A stretch of DNA of 23,085 nucleotides from an uncultured Parabacteroides sp. GTDB taxonomy: Bacteria > Bacteroidota > Bacteroidia > Bacteroidales > Tannerellaceae. Both the position numbers and the translations under genes were made by a program. The stretch lies in the NCBI GenBank assembly GCA_934725305.1, contig CAKVBA010000043.1, positions 1-23,085 of the forward strand, written 5' to 3'. Positions 7,559 through 14,980 of this stretch are shown piece after piece. Each line of letters begins with the position of its first letter. Within the stretch, counting starts at the first letter, position 1. The notes below the pieces were generated by a model. The model was not told the DNA's origin. It worked only from the letters and a program-made list of their open reading frames with translations, and made no database searches.

Positions 7559-9046
7559 TTAATCATTCTGATCATCTACATTGATTTCAGAGTTTGCATT
7601 GATCTCCTTCTGCGGAATCTGATAGATGAACAATCTATCGTTGGCCGGAACCTGCATAGGAATAGCAGCACCATGATTGATAGAATGTGTACGGTCCAAA
7701 GCCTCACCACGACGCTTCATATCGAACAAACGACGACCTTCACCCCACATTTCAATACGTTTCTGAAGCATGATCTCGTTCAACAAAGCTTCACCGGTAG
7801 CAGTTGTTGCATATTTCGGATCACGAGTCTTCATGATTTCCATCAACATATTCTTAGCTTCAGCCTCGTTGCCTGCTCTGTACAGAGCTTCTGCTGCTAC
7901 GAAATACATTTCACCGGTACGCAAGAAAATATAATCTGAAGCAAATACATCACCTGTACCTCTTGTAGAAACATCCTGGAACTTAATCTGGATATACTGT
8001 TTATACTTGAAGTGCGGGTTCTTTTCATCTACTTCCATACCAAACCATTTCTTACGGACATCGGTATCAGAAATCTTGTCATACAAGTCGCTGGCAATCA
8101 TCTTATAGTTACCCAATGCACCACCGTAACCGGGGCCCATCGGATCCATATGACTCATAAATGAAGCATAGAATGTATTGGTTTCAGCATTGATATCAGA
8201 ACCCCAAAGTACTTCGCTCAAGCCCAAATCGTTGAAACCAGACAACAACTCTTTTTCACTCATCAAAGAACCACCTTCGATAGCAATCTTGGCATACTTA
8301 GCTACTTCGTTCCACTGATTAGGATAGTCTGAAACGAAAGAAAGCACATTTGCATAGATAGCAGCAGCAGCATATTCATTCAATTCATCTTTCTTAGAGA
8401 TGCCTTTACCCTTCAAGAAGTTGTAACCCTTTTCGATGTCACTCAAGATCTGTGCATAAACCTCTTTCACCGGCACACGATTCAACTTAGTCTCAGATTC
8501 TGTATAAACCGGAATACCCAATTTATCCATATTCCACTGATAGGGATGCTGATACATGTTGATCAACCAATAGTAGCAATAAGCACGGATTGTGTAGCTC
8601 TGACCCAACATTCTTTCAACATCAGCATCACCGCTTTCGGCCTGTGAAATCAAACCGCCAATCACCTCGTTTGCACCGTTGATAATTGCATAGAGTTCTT
8701 GCCAGTAAGTTGTTGTACGACGATAAGTTGCACCACGGTTGTCCAACTGATAGTCGAAAACGAAGAAGTGCTGTGTTTTATAAGCCATATCGTCTCCCAT
8801 CAGATCTGTAGCCAATTCAAAAGCCTTCAGACCGAAGTCATCATGGGCCTGCCGAGCCTCAGGAGCAAATGTATTCTTATAGAAACCTGTGATGTAGGCT
8901 TGGATAGCTGTCGGATCCTTTTTCAACAGATCTTGAATCTGTTCTTCTGATGCGCTTCCATTGGGTTCTTTTTCCAAGAAGTCGTCACCACAAGCAGTCA
9001 TCATGAATGCAGCTGTCAGTGCTGCCAAATATTTTGTATATTTCAT
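7559..9046 (-). CDS. RagB/SusD family nutrient-binding outer membrane lipoprotein
   Basis: Classical SusD-type lipoprotein of 495 residues, partner of the SusC just upstream. The lipoprotein signal ends in FMMTAC, so Cys19 is lipidated, and GDDF follows as an acidic surface-export signal. FLEKEPNGSASEE near the N terminus, ELYAIINGANEVIGG, IRAYCYYWLINMY, YIFLRTGEMYFVAAEALYRAG and KRIEMWGEGRRLFDMKRRG are typical of SusD (PF14322 N-terminal and PF07980 C-terminal parts, with TPR-like helices). The length fits the family. It begins 12 bp after the susC stop and precedes a strong terminator. Substrate cannot be told from sequence. Confidence 0.93.
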   Translation of the reverse strand: MKYTKYLAALTAAFMMTACGDDFLEKEPNGSASEEQIQDLLKKDPTAIQAYITGFYKNTFAPEARQAHDDFGLKAFELATDLMGDDMAYKTQHFFVFDYQLDNRGATYRRTTTYWQELYAIINGANEVIGGLISQAESGDADVERMLGQSYTIRAYCYYWLINMYQHPYQWNMDKLGIPVYTESETKLNRVPVKEVYAQILSDIEKGYNFLKGKGISKKDELNEYAAAAIYANVLSFVSDYPNQWNEVAKYAKIAIEGGSLMSEKELLSGFNDLGLSEVLWGSDINAETNTFYASFMSHMDPMGPGYGGALGNYKMIASDLYDKISDTDVRKKWFGMEVDEKNPHFKYKQYIQIKFQDVSTRGTGDVFASDYIFLRTGEMYFVAAEALYRAGNEAEAKNMLMEIMKTRDPKYATTATGEALLNEIMLQKRIEMWGEGRRLFDMKRRGEALDRTHSINHGAAIPMQVPANDRLFIYQIPQKEINANSEINVDDQND

Positions 9047-9058
9047 AATCTTACATTT

Positions 9059-12000
9059 TTAAAATACTAAGTTAACACCAAATGACAAAGCACGGATTGA
9101 TGAATAGTTAGCATCGGAATAACCATAGGTGTACTGACGCGGGTCCATACCTTTACGTTTTGAGAACAATGCTACGTTATCTGCAGAAACATAGGCGCGA
9201 GCACTACTTGCAGCAATTACCTTCATCCAGCTTTTCGGGAATGTATAACCCAAAGCAAGGTTACGGATATTAAAGTAAGAAGCATTGATAAAGAAACGTG
9301 AAGACTGCTGGTTGCTATTCTGAGCACCATCCATAATAGGCACATCAGTATGTTTGTTTTCCGGAGTCCAAGCATTCAAGATATCTTTGTGCCAGTTTGA
9401 ACCAAAGTCACTACCTGAGTGCATAAAGCTTGAATACATGCTATCATATACCTTACCACCAATCTGGAAGCTTGTACCGATAGCGAAGTCAAATCCTTTG
9501 TATGCAAAGTCCATTGACAAACCGCCCTGGAATTTAGGCAATGTTGAGCCCTGAGCATATTTGCTTGCCTTTGTATAGTCTTCTGTCACTTCACGACCTA
9601 CCACGTTGCCGTTTTCGTCTTTTACGTTCATATACCACTGAGCAGCACCTGTTTCAGGATTAACGCCAGCTGATTCGTATGTATAGATATCATAGATTGA
9701 ACCACCTTCCATCAAACGGAACAATGAAGCTGCACCATGAACGATACCTTCTTTTCTGTTTTCTTCGGGCAAGCTGGTAATCTTGTTCTTATAGTGTGTA
9801 CCGTTGAAAGATACATTCCATACAAATTCTTCGTTCTGGATCGGGCTACCGCTGATAGTGAATTCAACACCCTGGTTTCTCATATCCAACAAGTTCATCG
9901 GAATATAAGAGATACCTGATGAGATAGGATAAGGCTTGTTATACAACATATCAGAAGTGCTCTTCAAGAAGTATTCCATTTCAAACTTCAAACGGTTGTG
10001 GAACAGGTCTGCTTCCAAACCAATGTTTAAGTTCTTACTCTTTTCCCAAGTCAGATCTTTGTTACCACGATACGTTTCAACCACTGAGAATGCACCGTTG
10101 TTGTTACTTACTGAATACTGCTTCATATAAGGCTGATAAACCAAGCCACCGCCCTGATACAAGATACCATCGTTACCCTGAGTACCGTAACTTGCTTTCA
10201 ACTTCAAGTTGGTCAACCATTCAGAATATTTCTGCATAAACTCTTCCTGAGTCATACGCCAAGAACCACCTAATGACCAGAATGTACCACGACGATGATC
10301 GGGGTGAAACTTAGAAGATTCGTCGGTACGGATACTTGCTGACAAATAGTATTTGTTTTCGAAGTCATAGTTTACACGGCCAAAGAAGCTCTCCATGCTA
10401 TGTTCTTCTTTCTGAGAATACATATCAGCCATAGTGATAGCATTGTTGTATTCCGGGTTACCGATAATAAAGAAGTTATACTTGTGAGTCATCAAATTGC
10501 TCAAGCTGTAAGAATAAGACTCATGACCGGCCATTACTTCAACATTGTGACGGTCAAAATTCTTGTTGTAGCTCAACACCTGGTTGGCTGTCAATGTTTC
10601 AGAACGCAAGTTATATTTATAGGTACGACCATTTACATTCTTAGCATCACCATACAACTGGTTCATGTGGTCTGTACGAACCTGGTTCATCAAGTCATAA
10701 CCCAAGTTGGCAGTAGCTTTCAAGCCTTCCAGAATATTAATGGTAATAGTACCACGACCGTTGAAGTTATCGTTCAATGTCTGGTGAACATCCAAATCAG
10801 AAGTGGCAGCCACGTTCTGGTTACTGAAACCACCCATACGAGTACTATATGTACCGTCACCAAAGTCGAACAGAGGTTTGCCGTTTTCGTCACGCTGCAA
10901 AACGCCGTTTTCGTCATAAGCATACACCGGATAGATCGGAGCGATTCTCTGTGTAAACATAAATGCGTTAGAATAATGACCCAAGTTTGCACCGTCAGCC
11001 TGACCCGCATTCTTTTCGCTACGAGCATAAGAAATGTTTCCGCTTAAGTCGATGTACTGGTTCACCTTGTGGTTGATGTTAGCACGTGTAGAGATACGTT
11101 CGAAGTCGGTGTTACGCAAGATACCTTCATCCTTCAAATAACCTACTGACAAGAAGTGAGTAGTGCTCTTGCTACCACCCTGCAAGCTCAAGTTATATTC
11201 CTGACGCATGCCATTGTGCAATGCAGCTTCAGCCCAGTCGTCATGGTGACGCAAAGGAGCAGATGTCAAAACTCCTTCCGGAGAAACCATGGCATTGTTA
11301 GCCACACCGATGAACGGATTGTAACCGATAGCACCAATCAGGTTTTCAGAAGCCTTTTCGCCAGAAGTCTGATTTGCCAACACATTCCATGCTGTCAATA
11401 CATACTGTCTCGGATCCTTCATGATGTCATATTCGGGAACGGCACGAGTGTTCACACCCCAACGAGCATCAACAGTTACTTTGGTTTTGTCGGCCATACC
11501 CTTCTTTGTTGTGATCATAACCACACCGTTAGCAGCACGTGAACCATACAACGCAGCAGAAGCAGCATCCTTCAAAATAGACATGCTCTCAATATCTGAC
11601 GGGTTCAAGGCATTAACAGATTCTTCGTCATAAGGCATACCGTCAACTACATACAATGGAGCAGATGATGCACTGAAAGAACCGATACCACGGATACGGA
11701 TCTTAGCGTTTTCACCCGGCTGACCGCTTGTGCTGATAACAGATACACCGGCAGCAGCACCTTCCAACGCTTTAGACACAGAAGATACCTGCATTTTAGC
11801 AATCTTGTCACCTCTTAAAGCTGTAGCAGAACCAGTAAAGGAAGATTTCTTAGCTGTACCGTAAGCAACAACCATTACTTCATCCAATTCAGTCTGTGCG
11901 GTAGTCATCACGACCTTCATTACATCCTGAACCGGTTCATCTTTTGTCATCATACCGACATAAGAGAATTGCAACGTTTTTGTTGATGTGGGAATCTCCA

Positions 12001-12187
12001 AAGAGAATACACCGTCGAAATCAGTCACTGTACCAGTGGTTGTACCTTTCACGACTACAGATGCACCAATAATCGGTTGATCATCTTCTGCCGAGATAAC
12101 AGTACCAGTGACTCTCCTCGTCTGAGCGAGCACCATACTGATTCCTACAAAAAGGAACAGCATCGCTAATGTTAACTTTTTCATCAT
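9059..12187 (-). CDS. SusC/RagA-type TonB-linked outer membrane transporter
   Basis: Complete SusC transporter of 1042 residues, first gene of an operon with the classical SusD that follows. Signal peptide (MMKKLTLAMLFLFV...VLAQ), regulatory-like domain (about 25-110), a DEVMVVAYGTAKKSSFTG segment leading into the plug (about 115-230; RIRGIGSFSASSAPLYVVDG, LKDAASAALYGSRAANGVVMIT), then a full barrel ending in GVNLVF. The first ~120 residues closely match the truncated SusC at 49-1407, but the two then diverge (GSATALRGDKI versus GSAKAVSSEDI). The frame opens at a GTG (12193); the ATGATG at 12187/12184 is the likelier start. The leader may be structured (12243-12344). No regulator or enzyme gene adjoins it. 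Confidence 0.94.
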   Translation of the reverse strand: MMKKLTLAMLFLFVGISMVLAQTRRVTGTVISAEDDQPIIGASVVVKGTTTGTVTDFDGVFSLEIPTSTKTLQFSYVGMMTKDEPVQDVMKVVMTTAQTELDEVMVVAYGTAKKSSFTGSATALRGDKIAKMQVSSVSKALEGAAAGVSVISTSGQPGENAKIRIRGIGSFSASSAPLYVVDGMPYDEESVNALNPSDIESMSILKDAASAALYGSRAANGVVMITTKKGMADKTKVTVDARWGVNTRAVPEYDIMKDPRQYVLTAWNVLANQTSGEKASENLIGAIGYNPFIGVANNAMVSPEGVLTSAPLRHHDDWAEAALHNGMRQEYNLSLQGGSKSTTHFLSVGYLKDEGILRNTDFERISTRANINHKVNQYIDLSGNISYARSEKNAGQADGANLGHYSNAFMFTQRIAPIYPVYAYDENGVLQRDENGKPLFDFGDGTYSTRMGGFSNQNVAATSDLDVHQTLNDNFNGRGTITINILEGLKATANLGYDLMNQVRTDHMNQLYGDAKNVNGRTYKYNLRSETLTANQVLSYNKNFDRHNVEVMAGHESYSYSLSNLMTHKYNFFIIGNPEYNNAITMADMYSQKEEHSMESFFGRVNYDFENKYYLSASIRTDESSKFHPDHRRGTFWSLGGSWRMTQEEFMQKYSEWLTNLKLKASYGTQGNDGILYQGGGLVYQPYMKQYSVSNNNGAFSVVETYRGNKDLTWEKSKNLNIGLEADLFHNRLKFEMEYFLKSTSDMLYNKPYPISSGISYIPMNLLDMRNQGVEFTISGSPIQNEEFVWNVSFNGTHYKNKITSLPEENRKEGIVHGAASLFRLMEGGSIYDIYTYESAGVNPETGAAQWYMNVKDENGNVVGREVTEDYTKASKYAQGSTLPKFQGGLSMDFAYKGFDFAIGTSFQIGGKVYDSMYSSFMHSGSDFGSNWHKDILNAWTPENKHTDVPIMDGAQNSNQQSSRFFINASYFNIRNLALGYTFPKSWMKVIAASSARAYVSADNVALFSKRKGMDPRQYTYGYSDANYSSIRALSFGVNLVF

Positions 12188-12242
12188 AGACACTCTTTTA
12201 ATTAATGGATATATTTGTTATTAGTCTTTATCAATACTAATC

Positions 12243-12344
12243 AGAGAGCAGGTAAAGGACACAACACAACTATGCGCTTTTTTTATTAAAAACCATAGAA
12301 ATCTTTCACCTTTATACCTTATTGTCTATTTTTGTGTGCTCTCT
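12243..12344 (-). promoter_or_regulatory. Possible structured 5' leader of susC
   Basis: Nested inverted repeats lie in the untranslated leader. AGAGAGCA/TGCTCTCT (12337-12344 with 12243-12250) encloses a second stem GGTAUAAAGG/CCTTTACC (12309-12318 with 12251-12258, a 2-nt bulge) and a weak inner stem CUAUG/CAUAG (12294-12298 with 12270-12274). The outer stem starts within about 10 nt of the predicted transcription start. It may control translation or termination; it resembles no riboswitch I know. Confidence 0.4.
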
Positions 12345-12356
12345 AAAAAGAGTGTG

Positions 12357-12386
12357 CAAAAATAGAAACAAAATTGTAATAACAAA
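12357..12386 (-). promoter_or_regulatory. Bacteroides-type promoter of the first complete susC
   Basis: Minus strand: TATTTTTG (12357-12364), 18 bp, then TTTG (12383-12386), a good match to the -7/-33 consensus with the same 18-bp spacing as the other two susC promoters. The predicted start is near 12351, giving a leader of about 160 nt, twice as long as the other two. Confidence 0.6.
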
Positions 12387-12540
12387 GATAAAATAAACAC
12401 CATTTCTACTTTTAGCACTGTTTTTCCAATCTATTCACTAACTTTAATAAATAATATCACTTAAACGAGAATTAGCCCTAATAACCAACCTTTTTTCACA
12501 TATCACTTTTGTAATCATCTAATCTCTTCTTGCTTTACCG

Positions 12541-12556
12541 CAAATCGGTCATCAGA
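12541..12556 (-). repeat. Dispersed 18-bp motif, inverted copy
   Basis: CAAATCGGTCATCAGA is the reverse complement of the TCTAATGACCGATTTGGG motif at 13129-13146 with one change. Related copies lie at 13605-13622 and 22372-22388. Confidence 0.45.
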
Positions 12557-12983
12557 ATATATTGCTTTCTTTTTGTTTTAATACAAGACAAAAATAGACT
12601 ATTCTGTCAGCTGAATTATAAAAAGAAGACAGCCTCAAAGTCTATTCATTGTCTTTTTGAATAAGAACGACTCTAATGAATATCCTGAATCTACTAACGG
12701 CATAAAAACTTTCAACTCAAACAGAGATTTTCTACATATGCCTATTTAACATATTGCTCTTTAACATATAAAACACATTATCAATATTATACATCTTGTA
12801 TTTATATCCATTTATCTTCGTTAAGAGCTGTTTCTAATTCACATAGAAAACATAATTTAACAACATATTTTACAATACATGTATTTAATATCTATTTGTG
12901 ATTTTTATAAAATATATAAGCATAATGCGCTAAAATATATAAACACACTAAGCAGAAAAAAAGGAAACAATGACGCATTCAAC

Positions 12984-13012
12984 GCGGCTACATCAAAACA
13001 CTCAGTGTAACA
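12984..13012. repeat. Half-copy of the terminator-family sequence
   Basis: CGGCTACATCAAAACA resembles one arm of the GGGCTGCATCAAAAC terminator family (2077, 7478, 13688), but the opposite arm is missing; a short ACACTGAGTGT palindrome follows on the reverse strand. Probably a decayed or partial copy. Confidence 0.3.
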
Positions 13013-13128
13013 ACCTTCCATCATATACATTAATATATATAGCCACCCGCAGGCGGAAGCAAGATGCCAAAAGAAGTGCTGACAAGAGTTGGAAAGAATA
13101 AAAATATTCAGCTGCTTACTTTTTTCGC

Positions 13129-13146
13129 TCTAATGACCGATTTGGG
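13129..13146 (+). repeat. Dispersed 18-bp motif TCTAATGACCGATTTGGG
   Basis: Reference copy. A direct near-copy is at 13605-13622 (one change), and inverted copies are at 22372-22388 and 12541-12556. Here and at 22372 it stands near the AATATGCRCCGAGAGATAG element. Confidence 0.5.
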
Positions 13147-13152
13147 ATAAAT

Positions 13153-13196
13153 GAATAGTCTATTATCTGAATCAAATATGCGCCGAGAGATAGTTA
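13153..13196. repeat. Palindromic repeat element (copy at 13153)
   Basis: Shares AATAGTCTAT at its left end, CTGAATCAAATATGCGCC in its centre and GAGAGATAG at its right end with 22486-22528. The flanks can pair (CTAT..TCT with AGAGATAG, small internal loop), giving a hairpin with a conserved loop. A similar TATGCACC..GATAG core occurs in the shared blocks at 1826 and 7273. Confidence 0.5.
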
Positions 13197-13214
13197 TTGT
13201 ATTTTTATCCGGAT

Positions 13215-13295
13215 TATTTTTCACTAAAAGCGGTAACGGATCCGGCAGAAGCGACGGGCGATTTCGCCGGACTTGACAGACGAATCTGTCTCGGC
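13215..13295 (-). ncRNA. Hairpin cluster, possible structured RNA
   Basis: A G+C-richer island in AT-rich surroundings. From the minus strand, GACAGA-UUCG-UCUGUC forms a perfect 6-bp stem with a UUCG loop (13277-13292), followed three bases later by UCCGGC...GCCGGA (13239-13269) enclosing GGCG-AAAU-CGCC. No known RNA family is recognised. It could equally be part of the neighbouring repeat structure. Confidence 0.3.
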
Positions 13296-13307
13296 CCAAA
13301 CACCCTG

Positions 13308-13505
13308 AAAAGGGGTTATAGACTATCTTTCAAGAGTCTATAGACTTTTCGGAATTAGTCTATAGACTTTTCTCAAAAAGGGTATAGACTTTTTTGAAAA
13401 TGGGTAGGCACTCCGTTCGAACGGAATAACTACTCCGTTTGGATTGGGTAGGCACCCATTTTTGACGGAATAACTACTCCTTTTTGATCGGATTAGTAGC
13501 CCCTT
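13308..13505. repeat. Nine-unit, 22-bp phased quasi-palindrome array
   Basis: The unit cores begin at 13317, 13339, 13361, 13383, 13405, 13427, 13449, 13471 and 13493, a strict 22-bp step. There are three core types: TATAGACT (within AGTCTATAGACT; units 1-4), TAGGCAC(T/C)CC (units 5 and 7) and TAACTACTCC or a variant (units 6, 8, 9). Each core is near-palindromic, and the spacers are A/T-rich, some palindromic themselves (CCGTTCGAACGG). Not a CRISPR array, since there are no unique spacers. The 22-bp step is about two helical turns, so bound proteins would sit on one DNA face. Any protein reading frame across it looks incidental to the repeat. Confidence 0.8.
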
Positions 13506-13604
13506 TTCCGCCTGTTGACTTATTGTATTTTTATGGATGATAAATAGGCCTTCAACACAGAGCCATTGCAATCTGCTCAAAACAAGCACCAACAAGAATC
13601 GTAA

Positions 13605-13622
13605 TCTAATGATCGATTTGGG
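13605..13622 (+). repeat. Dispersed 18-bp motif, direct copy
   Basis: TCTAATGATCGATTTGGG, one base different from 13129-13146 and in the same orientation. It lies 66 bp from the barrel-protein terminator. Confidence 0.5.
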
Positions 13623-13687
13623 TTTATCTACAACGATTAAAATCGTATATCGAGAACTTGGTAATAACAGCCACCAGTATCCACAAA

Positions 13688-13724
13688 AAAGAGCTGCACC
13701 AAAACAACCATTTGATGCAACCCC
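13688..13724 (-). terminator. Intrinsic terminator of the beta-barrel protein gene
   Basis: Read from the minus strand, GGGGTTGCATCAAA (13724-13711) pairs in full with the opposite arm down to 13690, using G-U wobbles at four positions, and a run of T follows. The plus strand gives mismatches at those places, so the minus strand is the transcribed one. Third member of the shared terminator family. Confidence 0.8.
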
Positions 13725-13778
13725 TTAAGATTTTGTCTGAAGCCATAAAAGCTTCACACTAAAAAAAATAAAACTCTC

Positions 13779-14261
13779 TTAGAAACGATAAGCAAAACCA
13801 ATATTGAAGACAGCCTGGTCAAAATCGCTTACCAACTGATAACGGAATTCGCAGTTCATTGTCCAGCTTGGAGCCAATTTAAAATCTGCTCCTACACCCA
13901 GATTCAGACCTACACGACATACATTGTCATCAAGATACGGTTTATCAGCATCAAACATCCAATCAGCAAATGTAAAACCAAGCAACGGATACAACTTCAC
14001 ATCACGTCCTACCGGACACAAATAGTGGAAGTTCATATTGATATCTAACATGCTGACACCGTCATTCTTGAAGAAATAATTAAACGAAGGCTCTAAACGA
14101 ATCGGACTGGTAATGTTATACTGATACTTCAAACCAAAACCAACGCTCTCAATCTCTGTACCATAACTCAAGCCAAAACCAATCGCTTGTCTTCCCTTTT
14201 GTGCATAAGCTGAAGCAAATGTCACAACCAATAAGCTTAATAAGATAAACGCTCTTTTCAT
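13779..14261 (-). CDS. Small outer-membrane beta-barrel protein
   Basis: A 160-residue protein with a clear signal peptide (MKRAFILLSLLVVTFASAYA, cleaved before QKGRQ). The mature part alternates polar and hydrophobic residues in about eight strands (AIGFGLSYG, VGFGLKYQYN, IRLEPSFNYFF, VKLYPLLGFTF and so on) and ends in GFAYRF, with the C-terminal aromatic residue used for barrel insertion. This fits the OmpA/OmpW-like barrel families (outer membrane protein beta-barrel domain). Single gene with its own promoter and terminator. Role unknown; such proteins are structural, adhesive or porin-like. Confidence 0.8.
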   Translation of the reverse strand: MKRAFILLSLLVVTFASAYAQKGRQAIGFGLSYGTEIESVGFGLKYQYNITSPIRLEPSFNYFFKNDGVSMLDINMNFHYLCPVGRDVKLYPLLGFTFADWMFDADKPYLDDNVCRVGLNLGVGADFKLAPSWTMNCEFRYQLVSDFDQAVFNIGFAYRF

Positions 14262-14329
14262 AATAACACACTATCTATTTCAACGATTTTATTAATACTG
14301 GCGCAAGATATATAAAATATTAAATACAC

Positions 14330-14360
14330 CAAATATATTAGTTCTTTTTTTCTGTTTCAA
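14330..14360 (-). promoter_or_regulatory. Promoter of the beta-barrel protein gene
   Basis: Minus strand TATATTTG (14330-14337) is an exact -7 match, with TTG (14358-14360) 20 bp upstream. It shares the 150-bp divergent gap with the HdeD-like gene on the other strand. Confidence 0.5.
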
Positions 14361-14414
14361 TAAAAAAATGCGTATCTTCATCTGTTGATTGAAAAACGAC
14401 AAAAGAAAAAGCGT

Positions 14415-14939
14415 ATGAAAACTATTCACTATTCGGTATTGCGCAGTGCGTTTGCCATCATATTGGGCCTTATTTTAGTGATGTGGCCAGAAGTAACAGT
14501 CCACTATATAGTGGTAACTATCGGTATATTCTTTATGATGCCCGGTTTGTTTGCTCTAAGTAACTTCTTCAGAAGAGACCGCAACAATCCGAACACATCA
14601 GACCGCTTCCCGATCGAAGCAACCGGAAGCATTCTGCTTGGAATGTGGCTGGTGATTAAACCAACCTTCTTTATTAATATATTAATGTATATATTAGGCG
14701 CCGTCTTGCTGCTTGGAGGATTGCAACAGATTGTTATGCTGATAAAGGCACGCCAATGGAGCTCTGTGCCTTTCGGTTTCTATGTGATGCCACTGCTTAT
14801 CTTTGTCACAGGCATCATGATCCTGACCTATCCGTTCGAAGCATTGGCCAACACTTTGACCATATTCGGTGTGGGCAGTATCGTCTATGGAGCAGTGGAA
14901 TTGCTGAACAATTATAAATTCAGACGCAAAGAATCGTAA
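14415..14939 (+). CDS. HdeD-like (DUF308) integral membrane protein
   Basis: A 174-residue inner-membrane protein with about six hydrophobic segments, beginning near SAFAIILGLILVMW and including YIVVTIGIFFMMPGLFAL, ILLGMWLVI, ILMYILGAVLLLGGL, FYVMPLLIFVTGIMILT and TIFGVGSIVYGAVELL. The pattern of paired helices with GI/GL turns is that of the DUF308 family, named for HdeD, an acid-resistance membrane protein of E. coli. It has a short basic tail (KFRRKES). The frame extends to 14385, but ATG at 14415 after an AAAAGAAAAAG stretch is the better start. It converges on the AraC-type gene with only 41 bp between and no clear terminator. Its role here is not established. Confidence 0.75.
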   Translation: MKTIHYSVLRSAFAIILGLILVMWPEVTVHYIVVTIGIFFMMPGLFALSNFFRRDRNNPNTSDRFPIEATGSILLGMWLVIKPTFFINILMYILGAVLLLGGLQQIVMLIKARQWSSVPFGFYVMPLLIFVTGIMILTYPFEALANTLTIFGVGSIVYGAVELLNNYKFRRKES

Positions 14940-14980
14940 CGAGTTTCCCCGTCAGCCCCAACAAGGCGATGCGTCAGAAC

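Larger units (their letters stand above)
12194..13778. other. 1.6-kb intergenic region upstream of the first complete susC
   Basis: I see no credible protein gene. Right to left: terminator of the barrel-protein gene (13688-13724), an 18-bp dispersed motif (13605-13622), the nine-unit 22-bp array (13308-13505), a G+C-richer hairpin cluster (13215-13295), a second copy of the 18-bp motif and a palindromic element (13129-13200), a half terminator-like sequence (12984-13012), an AT-rich stretch with a TACATGT motif near 12876 and an inverted copy of the 18-bp motif (12541-12556), then the susC promoter and structured leader (12243-12386). Confidence 0.6.

Noticed and set aside
49..12193. A canonical polysaccharide utilisation locus
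   Set aside because: SusC/SusD pairs are present, but no glycoside hydrolase, lyase, sulfatase, surface glycan-binding protein or dedicated regulator adjoins them, so a sugar substrate cannot be claimed.
12243..12344. Known riboswitch
   Set aside because: The stems do not match any ligand-binding core I can recall, and the loops are A/U-rich without a conserved pocket.
13108..13299. 63-codon minus-strand open frame
   Set aside because: It runs across the hairpin cluster and dispersed repeats; composition is unlike protein, and no promoter or ribosome site fits it.
13308..13505. CRISPR array
   Set aside because: The units are contiguous 22-mers with variable cores. There is no constant repeat separated by unique spacers, and no cas gene in the window.
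13338..13595. 85-codon minus-strand open frame across the 22-bp array
   Set aside because: It is created by the repeat array (similar short peptides recur with the units), has no start context or homologue I recognise, and 22 is not a multiple of 3, so the repeats shift frame.
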